DNA from: Dryas octopetala
Lineage: Eukaryota; Streptophyta; Magnoliopsida; Rosales; Rosaceae
Assembly: GCA_963921425.1 (NCBI GenBank)
Contig: OY992839.1
Location: forward strand, 15,417,409-15,481,408
Direction of reading: 5' to 3'
DNA length: 64,000 nucleotides
The position numbers were made by a program, and so were the translations under genes. Below, piece after piece: positions 34,728 through 48,028 of the stretch (position 1 is its first letter; the number at the start of each line of letters is the position of its first letter). Under the pieces are notes generated by a model that did no database searches, was not told where the DNA came from, and saw only the letters and a list, made by a program, of their open reading frames with translations.

Positions 34728-34905
34728 TTACAAAAAGAATCCGAACCATGTACAAAAGAAATCAGAACCATGTACAAAAGAACTCCGCATCATGTACAAA
34801 AGGAATCTGAACAATGTTAAAAAAGAATCCCAATTATGTACAAAAGGAATTCAAACCATGTACAAAAAAAAATGGAATCCGAACCATGTACAAAAACAAC
34901 CGAGT
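34728..34905. repeat. 22-bp minisatellite at the ULP gene 3' end
   Basis: About eight imperfect copies of AATCCGAACCATGTACAAAA with GA spacers, differing by one or two bases each. The tract ends four bases before the stop codon of the minus-strand ULP gene at 34909, so it forms the start of that gene's 3' untranslated region. Confidence 0.85.
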
Positions 34906-34908
34906 CGC

Positions 34909-37900
34909 CTAAATAAGGTTGACAATCTTTTTCGTTCGACCCCTTCCTCTTTTGGTCTCTTTTCCTTTTTGTTTTGGCGCATTGGTAGATGGAGGCACTC
35001 CTAACATCAATACATCAAATGAGTTCTTCGGCGCCTCGGAGTTGGGCTGCGATCCTGTCTCAATGTCCTTCAAAATCGCATGAAGCCTAAGGTTTCGTGG
35101 ATGTCTGACAATTTCAAGGGCAATTTTTATCCGCTCACCCACTGAATCAAAAGGCTGCATGAAACCCAATAATATTCACAATACAGTAACACAAACACTC
35201 AAATAACCAATAATGCAAAAGATATTAAAAAAACTCACATCTTTGCCAAAATTTAAGGCCTTTTCAAAATTCATGATCCACCTCATCATAAATAACCCAC
35301 AGTCGTAGCCATTAGGTTGTTGCGGGACGCCCTTGGGGTAAATGAGTTTGAAACTCCTGAATTCCAACATTTCTTTTCCCCGCTCGTTACAAAACAAAAA
35401 ATCGAGTAGACGCACTGAGGTAAATTCAATTGAAACGAAAATATTAACAATTAGTACAACTAAACTAGAAATAAGATACATGCATGTTGTATACATCGGA
35501 CAAGTAAACTCACCAAACTGGAAACCATCCCTTGACGGTGTAACTCACGATTAGGCGTCCTAAGTGAATTCCATATCTCAGTCTCTTTTTTTTTAGGCTT
35601 AACAACTAATAAAAATAGATGGGGTGTTTCAGCATCCCGTATAGTGAAAAACATCTGCAACAATATGAAGTGGTGTCATGCTTGCACATATATTAAGTAA
35701 CTTTGTTTATTCACAAATTGATCGATTCACAAATTTATTGATTTATTGACTAAGAAAGTAGAGAATGAGGTATACCCGCTCACAGTTAATTGAAAGGGCA
35801 AGTATCTGTTGCCTCGACGAGTGCATTCTCCTTCCACCCTTTCACTTGTTTTTCAATCTTGGCCTTATCGGGAGGTAGCATGTGTGCCTTTTCCAACAAA
35901 CATTTAGAAAAATCATAAATAATTGCATTCAACATTAATATTTCTCACTATAGTAAGGTTATTAGGGTAAGGTACTGAGAAGAAAAAGGGGAAGACCAAT
36001 CTGTAGAACCGGGATGCCTTTGGTATTTTCCTACCACATCTATTAGGTCCGTGCTGATGTGCTGTTTAGGCCACAAAGTTTCAAAACTCTGCCGGTACAA
36101 TGTAAGTCCGTATCCTTTGTCAAGAGTCACAATGGCATATCTACATAATTTGATGGGATGCCATATAAGTAACTCTGGAACATTGATTATGTAGTGTACA
36201 TTCATAAACTTTTATTAAGTAACAATCTTACCTGTCAAACCTATCCTCCATAAAAATGAAGGCATACATTGAGATATCATCATGGGATAGATGGCCGGGA
36301 AGAGGACCCTTGAAAGGTCCGCATCCATGCCTCTCGGAGATCTTTTTAAGTTTTTTTTTCCAATATAGAGGATTTCATCACTTTATCAGGAACAAATGGT
36401 CTCTTAAGACCCATGGGCACATTGCTGGTGCTGGTCATGTTGGTGGACTCATTGTGCTTTGAATAATAAACCAATCAACCAACACGAACATAACATGCAT
36501 GAAAAAAAAAACCAAACAACACATCAATACTTGCTAATTCAATATTCCGACCAAAAAAACAACAAGATGCACAAAAGCCAATCAACACATGAATGCTTGC
36601 TATTCAAGATTAGAAACAACAACACATGCAAATTAAAGCCAACCAATCAACCATTACATTTTAATGGTACCTATACTTGTTTTAAAAAAACATGGGAAAC
36701 ACTTATTATTCAATATTCCAAATCTAGACAATTTGTTCTACATTAAATACTAATTATACTTGAACACTCATGAAATATGATCAATACTCGTTATTCAAAG
36801 CTCCTTCATACCTCTTTCCGTGGTAGCTCTTCCAAAGACAAAGATTTCTGCCGGGTTATTATGGGTTCAATTTGTGGCGGGGGTTGCACTTCATTAATTG
36901 GAGGTAATCGGTTACGAGTTGTTTCACCTTCCTTAGGCACATTATGGACATATGCATTTTGCGAAACCGCCACCATACTAGCAATTTTTCTGCCCACTTT
37001 GTTAAAAAATTCTTCTTGAAATTGCATAAATCTGTGCGACATTACTTCATTGCCGTCGGCGATGGATTTATGGATAGCAGAAACATTTGCATTCATTTCA
37101 ACTTGGGATTTCTGAATGGCAGAAATTGATGAGCAAGCATCAGCCACAGACTTCTGGAGGACATACACAGTATGGGACAATGTGGCCACCTCTCCCTTCA
37201 AGGAAGTCACATCCGTATGTTGGTGAACTGGGAAACAACGATCGCCTAGTTCAATTTCTGTGCTTACAAATCCCCCTCTCTCTTTCACCCATTTGAGCAG
37301 CTTACTAATCTTTTGCTCATTCCATGAAACCACGGCTGGCAAAGTACGGTCTACCATTGTTCTGCCATGTTGAAGAGCATCCATATAGTACAATTGTAAG
37401 AACAGAACACAGCCGCATAGGTAGCTTCCTTCGTTAGACTTGAAGGCCTTGATTCCATCCACCAGATGCTTTAGGGAATAACTTGCCCATTTACCAAGTC
37501 GTATGGTATTCGGTTCTTTGAGTGCTTCCAGAAATTTTCTACTTACTAGTAGGCTAGAAGTTGGGCAAAGAATAGTGCCCAAGGCGAACAACATAAAACT
37601 CACTCGAAAGTTGTCGTTAATTATATCTGCCTCACCAAGCCTTTTTTGTAAGTCACCAATCTTGATCTTCCCATCATTGGTGCAATGGATACTAGCCAAC
37701 GTCTAGACTTTGGTCTTGTTCATGAAGTCCGTAGTCGAAATTTCCATTCCACCCTCTGGAACACCCATTAAGACCATGAAATCTTGAGGCGTGATGATGG
37801 AAGTCTTGCCATGTATCTCAATAGAACATGTGTTTGGTTGAAAGTGATCCACAAGAAACCGACATAGACGGCGACGCAAGCTACGACACTTTATCCCGGC

Positions 37901-38110
37901 AAGAACACCGAACCCCATTTCATTTACAGCTGTGATTTTATCATTATTAAACCCACCCACAACTTGGTCAAACCGATCCGGGGCGCATCTAGTCTTGATT
38001 GTGCCGCTGCTTGCTTCCCCAACAACCTCACTAAACTTCGGCTTCAAACAATACTCTGCCTTGGTCTTCGCATCCAATGCTTTCCATTGAGTGGACTTCT
38101 CTTGCTTCCC
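34909..38110 (-). pseudogene. ULP1-like cysteine protease gene of MULE type, broken
   Basis: The N-terminal exon (38110-36806) encodes MGFGVLAGIKCRSLRRRLCR, then TPQDFMVLMGVPEGG, a TAG at 37703-37705, FALGTILCPTSS, YSLKHLVDGIKAF and a coiled-coil tail. This is the PMD-like front of plant transposon ULP proteins. After a frameshift in an A9 run near 36353 come ISMYAFIFMEDRFDR (about 36237) and a ULP1 catalytic part: YGLTLYRQSFETLWPKQ, PHLFLLVVKPKKKETEIWNS (35.6 kb) and PQQPNGYDCGLFMMRWIM (35.3 kb). Of the His-Asp-Gln-Cys set, His, Gln and Cys are present but the Asp of EIWDS is Asn. The last exon ends at 34909. ULP1 enzymes cut SUMO from proteins; related genes ride in Kaonashi-type MULEs. One stop, one frameshift and the Asp change make it inactive. 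Confidence 0.85.
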
Positions 38111-39450
38111 TTGTCAAAATTGAGTGCTAAGTCATAAAATATAATAGAAAATAAGCAGTTCATTTAAATTCAATAGGCCATAAACTCAACCAAAAATTAA
38201 ATAAAACAACTTTTTTGTCGTTCTTGAACAGCTTGCCAGCTTGTTTAAGTCTCTCCGACTGGACTTATCTAAACCATTGACCAATGAAACAACAATCATT
38301 CACCATTCATACTGTATTTCAAATGTCATTTAAAACGAAAAATACAGGAGGACATACAGATATCGAAAAAAGGCACCATGCGCAACCGATGGCATGGTGG
38401 TGTCCTTGTCTCCCGTTAGTACGTGGATTTGATTTGAGGGGATTGGTATTTCGTTGGACATCGAATTGTAGATGCGTGCCTTCAAATAAGATAAGGACAC
38501 TGTTACAACCAAAAATTCGAAAACAATAATTTATTGGTAATTGAAGTGCATGCTTAGTCTAGCTAGCTATATGCGAATATAATTAGCGAACAAATAATTT
38601 CACATAATGACAATGGAAACAATGTCATTAATATTTAAGGTCATATAAAGTTCTATGTGGCTTTATGTTCACGTGAAAAAAAAAAAAAAATCAGTTGGCA
38701 AGACACAGGCCTTCTAGGCAAATTAATGAGTATAACAGTTGAACAAAATAGGTTTTGCAAAATTTAACTTCATAGTTGGCAGTTCATTCGTAATTGTCAA
38801 ACAGTAGGTTCTTTCTGCCATTTTAATATTGCAATTCCATTTCTATCCTAACAAAATTGTAACCTTCAATCAAGACTTCAGACAACACCATCGCAAATGA
38901 GCTAACCCAACAAAAATGATATTCACAGGGTTTCATGTATGTGCATAAGTGATCCCACAAGACAATCAAGCAATACCACAAGACCACAAGACCACAAGAC
39001 AATCAACCAATACCACAAGCCCACAAGACAATCAGCGAATAGCACAAGACCATTACCTTGAAATGTTGATTGCAGAAGGCAGAACAGAGGATGACCACGA
39101 CGACGGCAAAGGAGGGCGAGGGATGAGGTACGCTTCAGTGTGGGTGAAGATGCCTGCCAACTTTGGGCGCTGAGAAGACGACAACGGCAAAGGAGGAAGC
39201 TGAAGAGAGAGTGCGCGCGAAGAGAGAGTGGGAGGGAGAGTGTGCGCGAAGAGAGTGTCTGTGGTACGTTGAAGTTGTTTGAAAACTTCAGAAATTGAAA
39301 GATAAGGGAGAGAGAAAGATAGAGGAAGCTTATAAGCTAAGCCAAAGGGTTGCCTGCTGTCACATGTGCGTTGCACATGTCTTTTTTTTTATAGATATTT
39401 AGCTGTTAACCTCTAAATCTCTGTTACACAGGTTAGCTTTTTCTTGTTTT
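38111..39450 (-). other. Upstream region of the ULP gene
   Basis: 38330-38520 holds an open minus-strand stretch (YLKARIYNSMSNEIPIPSNQ) that could be an upstream exon, unrecognised. 38950-39060 has tandem CACAAGACCACAAGACAATC-type repeats. 39100-39330 is C/T-rich on the minus strand and resembles a leader. The C/T-rich leader and the lack of another gene make this the likely promoter side of the ULP gene. Confidence 0.4.
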
Positions 39451-39483
39451 GAAAAATAGCATACTCGTCCCCCAAGTCCCAAC

Positions 39484-40291
39484 GGAGCAGATTTGACTCA
39501 CCCTGAGAATGGAGAAGCTTCCAGTCCCTCCATTGCTATTGTAAAATTCTTTACCACCAGGAACTTCTTTCCGCAATGTAAGTTGAGACCTTGTTGCTAA
39601 TGGATGTTTGTACTATTGTAGGTAGTAGCTTCCCAGGATTGGCCTGAAGTGACCAAATATGTTGGATTAGTTTGTGCTGAAGCTCAGAGACAGGAACTCA
39701 TTCAAGATTTATATAAAACATGGCAAGACCCTGTTCGTGGCACAGTCAGTGGTGGCATGATCAGGTATGAGAACTCTAGAATCACTTCTTTTGAACTTTC
39801 TCAAGCTGCAGTACTTCATTGGTTAACTCCCATTTGCTTGTACCAACCTTCTCTTGCCTATAGGCAAGCACACCAATATTCCCCAAAGTCTAAACTCATA
39901 CAGACCCTTCAATTTGTTCCTTCGATATTCTGCTTGCATATAATGCTACTCCATGATAGAAATTGTTGCCATTTTATCTTTTTGTAAGGTGTTAATATTC
40001 TATCTCAATATCATATTCTCTTTTGTCCAGGGATCTTCTGGTTTCGTGTAGGAAGGTAACAGGGCAGAAGCCACTAAGGATTATATTTTACAGGTACATG
40101 TTTGTATTCCTAGGTCAGTCTGTGCAACAAAATTTGACATTGGCACTGCATGTTTGTAAAAAATACTTGGGTTACCCTTCAACTAGGCTGCTTTGTTCTT
40201 ATTTGAATGGTAAATATTTCTGATCAGGGATGGCGTAAGTGAAGGGCAATTTTATCAAGCCTTACTGTATGCGTTTTATGCAATCCGAATG
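39484..40291 (+). pseudogene. Captured Argonaute PIWI fragment, part 1
   Basis: Four exons in order with introns kept: 39484-39543 (GADLTHPENGEASSPSIAIV), 39622-39764 ([41 protein letters not shown]), 40031-40093 (DLLVSCRKVTGQKPLRIIFY) and 40228-40291 (DGVSEGQFYQALLYAFYAIR). This is the centre of the PIWI domain of AGO1-clade Argonautes, which slice RNA guided by small RNA. Three of the four DEDH catalytic residues are visible (D of GADLTHP, E of RQEL, D of FYRDGVSEGQ). N, PAZ, MID and the C-terminal His part are missing, so it cannot make an Argonaute. Homology to the gene stops at about 40358. The last exon and its following intron occur again at 53595-53737. Confidence 0.92.
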
Positions 40292-40358
40292 GTGATAATT
40301 GATTCATTTTGCTTCATTATCACTAGTATCAGAATGTTGGAGATAAAAAACGGAAATT

Positions 40359-43250
40359 TTTGTTGCAAGGAGCATCTAGATGTCTTAACACAATCATGAA
40401 TCCATTATCAAATCAACTACATGTCTTAAAGCAATCTTGGAAATCCATTATCAGTTTACCCCTCCCCTCTAGAAAAGAGTTATTAAAGAAAGAAAAACAA
40501 GGATTCAACAATTCAACAAGAAGAATATAGTCTGAACTTTTCTTAAAGAAGCAAGTACCCTTCATTGTTAATTTACTTGGCATAGAAACCTACAGGTCAT
40601 TCTAATTTACTTTCAATATACTTTCAGTTTCTCTCATTGTAGTTTTCTGTTATTTTTTAGTGTTTGTTATAAGTGGGTTTTGGTTGTTTAATTCTTGATT
40701 CCTCACCCAGAGGTAATGTTGCTTTTCTCTTTTATTTATTTATAATTTTTGTATGAATGTTTTATATGTTGAGGAGGAGCAGGTGTATTCTTTATTTTCT
40801 GTCATGTTCAAACAATGGATACTGCAGGCAGAAATTTGTAGCTATCCATATGTTGTGCAATTACATTCATTCATGATGCAGTAAGCCTTCAGTTGTTCTT
40901 TTGATGATCCACCTTTTTTCTTTTGGATGTGAATGTATATTCAATGTAAAGGTTGTAGCTAGAGGATTATAGCTTAGTATATTTTTCTCTTTTTTTTTTT
41001 TTTTTTTGGTTCTCTACAATTTTTTGAGACTTACCATGACTTCAATTTTGTACTAGTTATGGAAAAAAGAAACAGGGATACTAATGGTGAAAATGAATGT
41101 TTTTTATATTTTCTCTCAAAGGTGAAACTATGGGCTGCTCTCGAGCTATAAGGTATTTTTGAGATATTTCCATTACGAAACCTCAAGTCAGTAGTAGCTT
41201 AAGTGCATAATTTCACTCAGTTCTTGATTTGCTGCTAATTATATTTGGCTACCCACTCATTTTTACCCTGGTCTCCTTAATTAATTCATTACAAGTATGC
41301 CCACAAGTTTATGACTCTGCTCCCCATTTGCTTGACCCATTTTTTTTTTTTTTCATGAAGGACTCCTGGGTTAAGCAAACCAACATTCACATTTAAAGAA
41401 GTAAATCTGAAGGTGTTTGATCTGCAAGACAAGGTATTGTTGCAATTATGTTTCTGGATTAAGAAAATAATTGATATATTCTTTTCTTCCATTTCAAATT
41501 TCAAATTTCATTTATGCATATATTCAAATCTCAACCATGTTCTTTTCTTAATGATATGAAAAAAGTGCATAAATGCAGTTTTTTATTGTATGCAATTTGA
41601 TAACAAAGTCATCTTTATTGAAGCATCCCAAATAATATTTAAGATATAATGTTTCAATACTTTAACTTTCTCGTTTAATTTTTTCATTTTAATCACAGCC
41701 TATTTTATGTCATCACTTTCATCTAATTACAATATTATAACATTTTACCTTTTCATCCATTACAATATTTGTCTGCGGCATCAAATATTGTTTGTTTGCC
41801 TTTTCTTTGCGTTTGCTTGCTTGCCTTCTGTTTTTCTTCCTGGGTTTGGTTTGCTTGGTCGTCTGCATTGACCTGCAAGGTCGTCGAGCCTGTGAGTTTG
41901 TTTTGGGGGTGGCATTGTTATCAAATTCCCTCCACTTAATGCATGTGAATTTAAGCTTGCTAATTTTTTCCCTTTATGTTGGCAAAGATGGCAGTCTTTG
42001 ATTTTCGTTATGGACTTGATTTCATTTGGTTTGCAACCCTTGAAAGGTTGGTTATGTCTAAGGCTGGTCTTGAAAGTAGGCAAATGAATGAGATAACTAT
42101 ATATCTCAGGCCATCAAATATTTAGGACCCCAAAATTTTATAAACCCATTGTATATTATGTCTGCTTTTGGCAAGTTTCTACCTAAACAATAATGTTAAT
42201 AAACACATAAACATGTTTTGAAATCATTTATTTTATCTTCAGGTTTCTTAAATAGTTGATCACATGCCCAAGAATAAGATGGTTTAATGGTGAATATTGT
42301 CTATGTATAGATATAGCTACTTAGCAAAATATAGACGTCGCTTAATTGACTTTGAAAGCTAATTCATTAGGTTTCTCAATTCAATTGTCCAACATAAAAT
42401 GGACATGCAGTCATTTGGGCTATGGCTTTAAGTCTCTTAAAATAGAGATTAGGCTTTATGGTTTTCTTTTTTCCTTTGTTGAGGGGTGCTGTGGAAAAGT
42501 GGTTCCACTTTTTTGCCTTCGTATATAGATTATGATTTTAGTAGGTATCGATTCATGATTAAAACACTCTGATTAATCAAACAGTTTGATTAAAATATTC
42601 TGATAATTTGAATTAGTAGATCATACTTCTGTATTGCTTAGTAAGTTAGAGGTTCGTCCTTTGTTCTCAAAATTTGCATTTGAATACATTTTTACAAATC
42701 AGTTAATTTGTACTACTGTGCGAAATTGCTTTTGACTGCTGATCTTTATGCTTAATCTATTAATTAGTATACGTTACCAATTATAATAACATTTGAACTT
42801 GCAAATTCAAATAAAAAACATTTGAAAACAAAAGGTACAATTAGGATTGGTTTGGCTGCTTGGAACCTCAATTACATAAACTTTGGTAGGCTCCTAATTT
42901 CATACACTTGCTCCAAATTTTATACACTAACTGCACATTTGCACATTTTATAGGCTTCATACAGAATATTATGCATTGGTTGAAAATATATTTGCCTTTT
43001 TTTTTTTACTTTATTTCCTTGCATTGGTATCAAATTATGAAATGAAGTTCATTCTTATCTTACAGCTACTTTAAATTTGGTTAGAAATCTCATGTCCCCT
43101 TACATGAAGTTCATTCTTATTTTTCAAAATTTGCACCCAAGCACAAAACAAGCCCCTCACAGAAGGCAGCCAGCAAGAACCACAGCCCCCTGTCCCACAA
43201 AGCAATGAAGAGAAGAATACCCCAGCACAAGAGATTTAAAGCCCTCAAAC
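40359..43250. other. No recognised gene; possible orphan exon at 41362-41433
   Basis: T-rich, intron-like DNA. One stretch, 41362-41433, is bounded by AG and GT and is open as TPGLSKPTFTFKEVNLKVFD then LQDK, but I do not recognise it. 41103-41152 is another exon-like piece. They may be further captured exons next to the Argonaute fragment. The remainder has no feature I can support. Confidence 0.3.
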
Positions 43251-43299
43251 ATACTTCTTGGGGATGACATGTGGGCCTAGGTTGTTGACTTTGGTTTGG

Positions 43300-44770
43300 T
43301 TAATACATAAAGGGGTATTATTGCAGCTGGCATCAAAATACAAGCATGTGTATTGGCAAACTGTGTATTGGCACTTTTTGGTACTTTGATGTGTAAATGT
43401 GGATATGTTGCAAAAATATGTATTGACACTTTGGTAAATATTATTGGTGATACATGCGGATGTTTTCTTCAGTGATATGCCCTTATTAGGATAATGTGAT
43501 ACATGAACATTTGGAATAAATATTATTGCAATGTCAATCCATTGCAGCCCGATGTGCAAATGCTATATCAAATTGGCAGTTTGACACCCCTGTTTGACGC
43601 TCACATTTGGACATGCAATCAATTTATATTTTAAAACTTTTAGAATACATATATTGTGGTTTACAAAACATAAGATGTTTTCTTGTCAATCTTAAAGGAT
43701 TTTTGAGTACCGATATTGACCTATAATATATTGTCTGAGTTAATTTTGATCAATTTACTTGATATAGTATGTAGTGGGATGATCGAAAGTGCTTTGTGCA
43801 TTTATTGGAGGCTTGCAATAAAAGTTACCAATTTTCACCTTACAAAGTTGAAATGGAAATGAAAATTATCATTCCCCGCCCAAAAACTTAAAATAGAAAC
43901 CAAAATTGCTTCCCCTCCCAAAAAATGTGTTTTTATGAAACTAAAATTCATTCCCTGCCCAAAATATTGAAATTCAAACCAAAATTCCTTCCCCGCCCAA
44001 AATTATTCAAATTAACCCACCCAAGTTGAAAAAAAAAAAAACACTGTTATCATGTCATTTATTTTTGCTTAGCTTGTATACCCTTTGCAGTCAGACTTTA
44101 ATTTATGAATTACCACGTAGTTGTAGAAATTAATGTCTAAGTTGATTAATGCATAAGACAAAAGGTCTGAAAAATGTGGCTGAAGCCAACATTTTCAGAA
44201 AATTCTACCTACTTCTGGGCAAACCCAATTGTTCAAACCCCAATCACCCAATGGCTAAATCTGGCCAAATCCCAAAACATATATAAATGTAATAAAAAAA
44301 ATTAAAACCACAAAACATATGTTTTATATAAATTGTAATACATATCTAAATCAATAAATGTAATAAAAAAATCGAAATCCCACTTAAAGATCATCCCTGC
44401 AAAAAAATCGGCGCAATCGGAGATGTGGAAGTTAGGCCCATTTCAACAATTGTGGTTGGTCTAATAAAAATTAGAAAAGCTGAAACAACAATCATTTAGC
44501 AATTATTTAGAAAAAGACAATATAAGTATAAGACAAATAGCAATGAGTTAACAATCATTAATTGGTCTAGGGTTTACAGTATACGATATAGGGTCTAGGG
44601 TATAGGGTATAGGATATAGGATATAGGGTATATGGTATAGGGTATAGGATTTAGGGTCTTGGGTTTAGGATTTAGGATTTAGGGTATATATCTAATTATC
44701 TATTAAATTATATGTTTTATATAAATTATAAAACACATATCAATTAAAAATTTAAAACACATGTAAATGT
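43300..44770. other. Second copies of MULE-cluster modules and a hAT MITE remnant
   Basis: 43321-43440 matches 55983-56100 (GGCATCAAAATACAAGCATG). 43530-43620 matches 21480-21560. 43715-43990 matches 33340-33650. 44205-44370 is an inverted piece resembling the interior of the 5171-6329 hAT MITE (AAAACATATGTTTTATATAA). 44380-44430 has the AAAGATCATCCCTGCAAAAA motif of CACTA-1. 44560-44700 is telomere-like TAGGGTATAGGG. No gene. Confidence 0.6.
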
Positions 44771-45164
44771 GTAATGTATATAGTTTTAGACTTTTAGTAT
44801 AAGGTTTTTCATTAAACTTGTTAATACTTAATACCCTAAAAAATTTCTTCTAACAAAAACCAAAAAACCCCCTACAAAATTTAAAATTCAAAAAACTAAA
44901 ACTGAAAAATTACTAAAACAAAAAATTAAAACACAAAAAACTGAAATTGAAACCAAAATTCCATCCTTGCCCTAAATATCAAAATTAATCCACCCAAGTT
45001 GAAAAAAAAAATGAACCTCTGGCGCATTTCCAGACTTGTCCAATATTGTAATTTTGAATTGTATGTCAAAAACTGATTGTCAAACAGGAGCTTGTATTTA
45101 TTAGTCTGAGAATGTAATTGCCCTTTTGTCTATACACAGTTGCAGTGCGAAACGTTTTTTGGTC

Positions 45165-46485
45165 CAGTGATTTAGTTATCATTTTCTTGAGATTTGGTTC
45201 AAGAAAATTGTAACTTGGATCAAGAAAATGGTAACTTACAATTTCTTGAGAAAAACTTTCCATTTCTTGAGAAAACAAAATCCAGAAAATGGAAAGTTTG
45301 GTCAAGCTTGGGCTGGATTACCACATTCTTGAACCAAGTTACCATTTTATTGATCGATCGATCAAGAAAGTGGTAACGTGTTTTACTTGGCTGATTTGGT
45401 TACCATTTTCTTGATGTTTGGTTCAAGAAAATGGTAACTTCGATCAAGAATGTGGTAACTTACTATTTCTTGAGGGAAAAAATCAAGAAAATGGTAAGTT
45501 TGGTCAAGCTTGGGCTAGGTTGCCACGTTCTTGAACCAAGTTACCATTTTCTTGATCGATCGATCAAGAAAGTGGTAACGTGTTTTGCTTGGCGGATTTG
45601 GTTACCATTTTCTTGATGTTTGGTTCAAGAAATGGTAACTTCAATCAAGAATGTAGTAACTTACCATTTCTTGAGAAAATGTTACCATTTCTTGAGGGAA
45701 AACATGAAGAAAATGGTAAGTTTGGTCAAGCTTGGGCTAGGTTACCACATTCTTGAACAAAGTTACCATTTTCTTGATCGAACGATCAAGAAAGTGTTAC
45801 GTGTTTTGCTTGGCTGATTTGGTTACCATTTTCTTGATGTTTGGATCAAGAAAATGGTAACTTCGATGAAGAATGTGGTAACTTATCATTTATTGAGAAA
45901 ATGTTACCATTTCTTGAGGAAAAAAAATCAAGAAAATGGTAACTTTGGTCAAGATTTGGCTTGGTTACCACATTCTTGACTGAGGTTACCATTTTCTTGA
46001 TTGAACGATCAAGAAAGTGGTAACGTTTTTTGTCCCACTGATTTGCTTACCGTTTTCTTGATGTTGTGTTCATGAAAATGGTAACTTCGATCAAGAAAAT
46101 AGTAACTTACCATTTCTTGAGATTAAGTTACCAATTCTTGAAAACAAATAAAAAAAATGGTAAGTTTGGTGAAGATGTATTTTTCTGATCGCATGTCCAA
46201 ACCTGATTGGCAAACAGGAGCTTGTATTTAATACTCGGAGAATGCAATTGCATGATTGTCTGTATACAGTTGCCTGCATATGTGGTTATCACATTCTTGA
46301 TGTGAAGTTACCATTTTCTTGAATATAAAATCAATAAAGTGGTAACTTGGGTTTTAGGCAGTTTTGTGAAGTTACCACTTTTTTGATGGATCCCTTAAGA
46401 AAGTGGTAACTCTTAGTCAAGATTTGGTAAGTTACCAAATCTTGACTAAGTTACCACTTTCTTGAGGGATGCATGAAAAAAATGG
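45165..46485. repeat. TTACC hairpin array 2
   Basis: About five units, with equivalent ATGGTAACTT positions at 45431, 45632, 45854 and 46078 (spacing 201, 222 and 224). Each unit includes the near-perfect palindrome GTTACCATTTTCTTGATCGA followed by its complement. A ~90-bp module splits the array at 46186-46280, after which a variant end with TTACCACTTTCTTGAGGGAT and GCAT runs to 46485. Open frames of about 60-68 codons recur on both strands. Confidence 0.92.
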
Positions 46486-46489
46486 TAAA

Positions 46490-47200
46490 ACCCAAATCAC
46501 ACAGAATTTCCGCTCAGCTCACTCTCCATTCAAAATAAATAACCTAGCCTCACCTAGACTCTCTCTCGCTGCCCTCGCCCTCTTAGTCTCTCACTTGCTC
46601 ACTGAATCCTCGCCCTCTCAGTCTCCCACTCTCTCACTGAATCCTCGCCCTCTCTGTCTCTCACTCTCTCATTGAATCCTCGCCCTCTCGCCACCCTCGA
46701 TCTTGTCATCCTCTCACCGAAAACTTAGCAACCCATCCTAGAAAGATCAGACTCTCTCTCGCCGTCCTCGCCCTTTCGTTGAATCCTCGCCCTGTCGCCA
46801 CCCTTTCGCCATCCTTTCACCAAAAAGGCAAAAAACTCAGAAACCCATCCTACCACGTTCATCGCCCATCATCCATCATCCCAGAAAACTCAGACCCTCT
46901 CTCACTGAGTTTTGAAACCTAGAAACCCAAAAAACTCACTCTGACTCTCTCTCTCACCGAGTTTTGATCTCTTAGAAACCATAAAACTCAGACTCTGTCT
47001 CGCTCACCCAGGTTAGGGCTTCGATTTGTTTACATTTGTTTTTGTAGTTTTATTCATATGTCAAACTCTCTAACTCTTTCATGAACTTAATATTTGGATT
47101 TTGAACTAATTTATTCAGGCTCAGAAACAGGCACTTGCAGCAATTTACATTGCTGCCAAGACACGTTGGAGTTTGGTTTCAGAACAGGAGCAAGGTAAAA
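46490..47200 (+). other. CT-rich leader plus leader exon upstream of the GRF ORF
   Basis: 46490-47010 is C/T-rich with repeated GAATCCTCGCCCTCTC blocks, then GGTTAGGGCTTCGATTTGTT (a GT donor in the form of a first intron), an AT-rich part and the leader exon at 47124-47192, GCTCAGAAACAGGCACTTGC, read as AQKQALAAIYIAAKTRWSLV and ending at a GTAAAA donor. The same order, closely matching in sequence, is found at 52950-53577. The layout resembles a plant promoter and 5' untranslated leader with introns. Confidence 0.65.
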
Positions 47201-48028
47201 TTTCGATATATCATATATGCAGATATGCTTATATTTGTTTTTGGGAATTAAAAAACAAATAATAAAAAATTATCTTACATAAGCGTATTAGAAAGCTAGT
47301 ATTTTCTAAATGAATTTAGTAAACTAAGTTGTGAGATTGGTTGCTTAATTTTATGGATTTCATTTCTGACAGGTTGATACCTGGGTGCTAACTTGTGAGT
47401 AATTTAGTAAACTAAACTGTTATTGGTTGCTATACTTGCTTGCTGCCTGTTATTGATTAGGAATTTTTAAAATTTATTGTTAATGTCAACAATTAATGAG
47501 AGTTGTAGAGCTGAAGTAGTCCTAAAAGGGGCTGCGGCGGCTGCCCCTCTTCAATCTCGTACGGAAGTTACTCAAAATAAGTAAAACGTGGGATTTTTTC
47601 TCTTTTTGATCATCTCTCTACCCTTGTATTTGTTTTTGCTGTAAAGGTTGGGTATGTTTGTAATTTGTTTGTTTGGAGTTTGTTTTTATTTTTTTCGTGT
47701 GGTCAGTTTTTTTTTTCTACTGTCATACACGCGGATGTCTAGTTATTTAGTCTTAAGAAGACAAATATCCATTTTAGGTTCTCCCATTTCAGGAAGGAGT
47801 TTGCAAAATGTTTCATGAAAACAAAATGAATGGCCATAAAAAGAAAGAAGAAAAAGCTTCTTGACAAGACTATCATTTTTCCTTCAAAAGCATTATTATC
47901 TTGCTGCAGTTGAATATTGGAAATTGCCTAAATTGTGTGTTATGGATCAAATTTCACATTGTTAGATATTTTTGCATAATATGTTTGCAAAGAATAAAGA
48001 CAATGTGTTTTTGTGCAAGTAGGAACAT

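Noticed and set aside
41781-42083. 100-codon minus-strand frame in the region right of Argonaute part 1
   Set aside because: No motif is recognisable, the composition is intron-like and there is no start or splice support.
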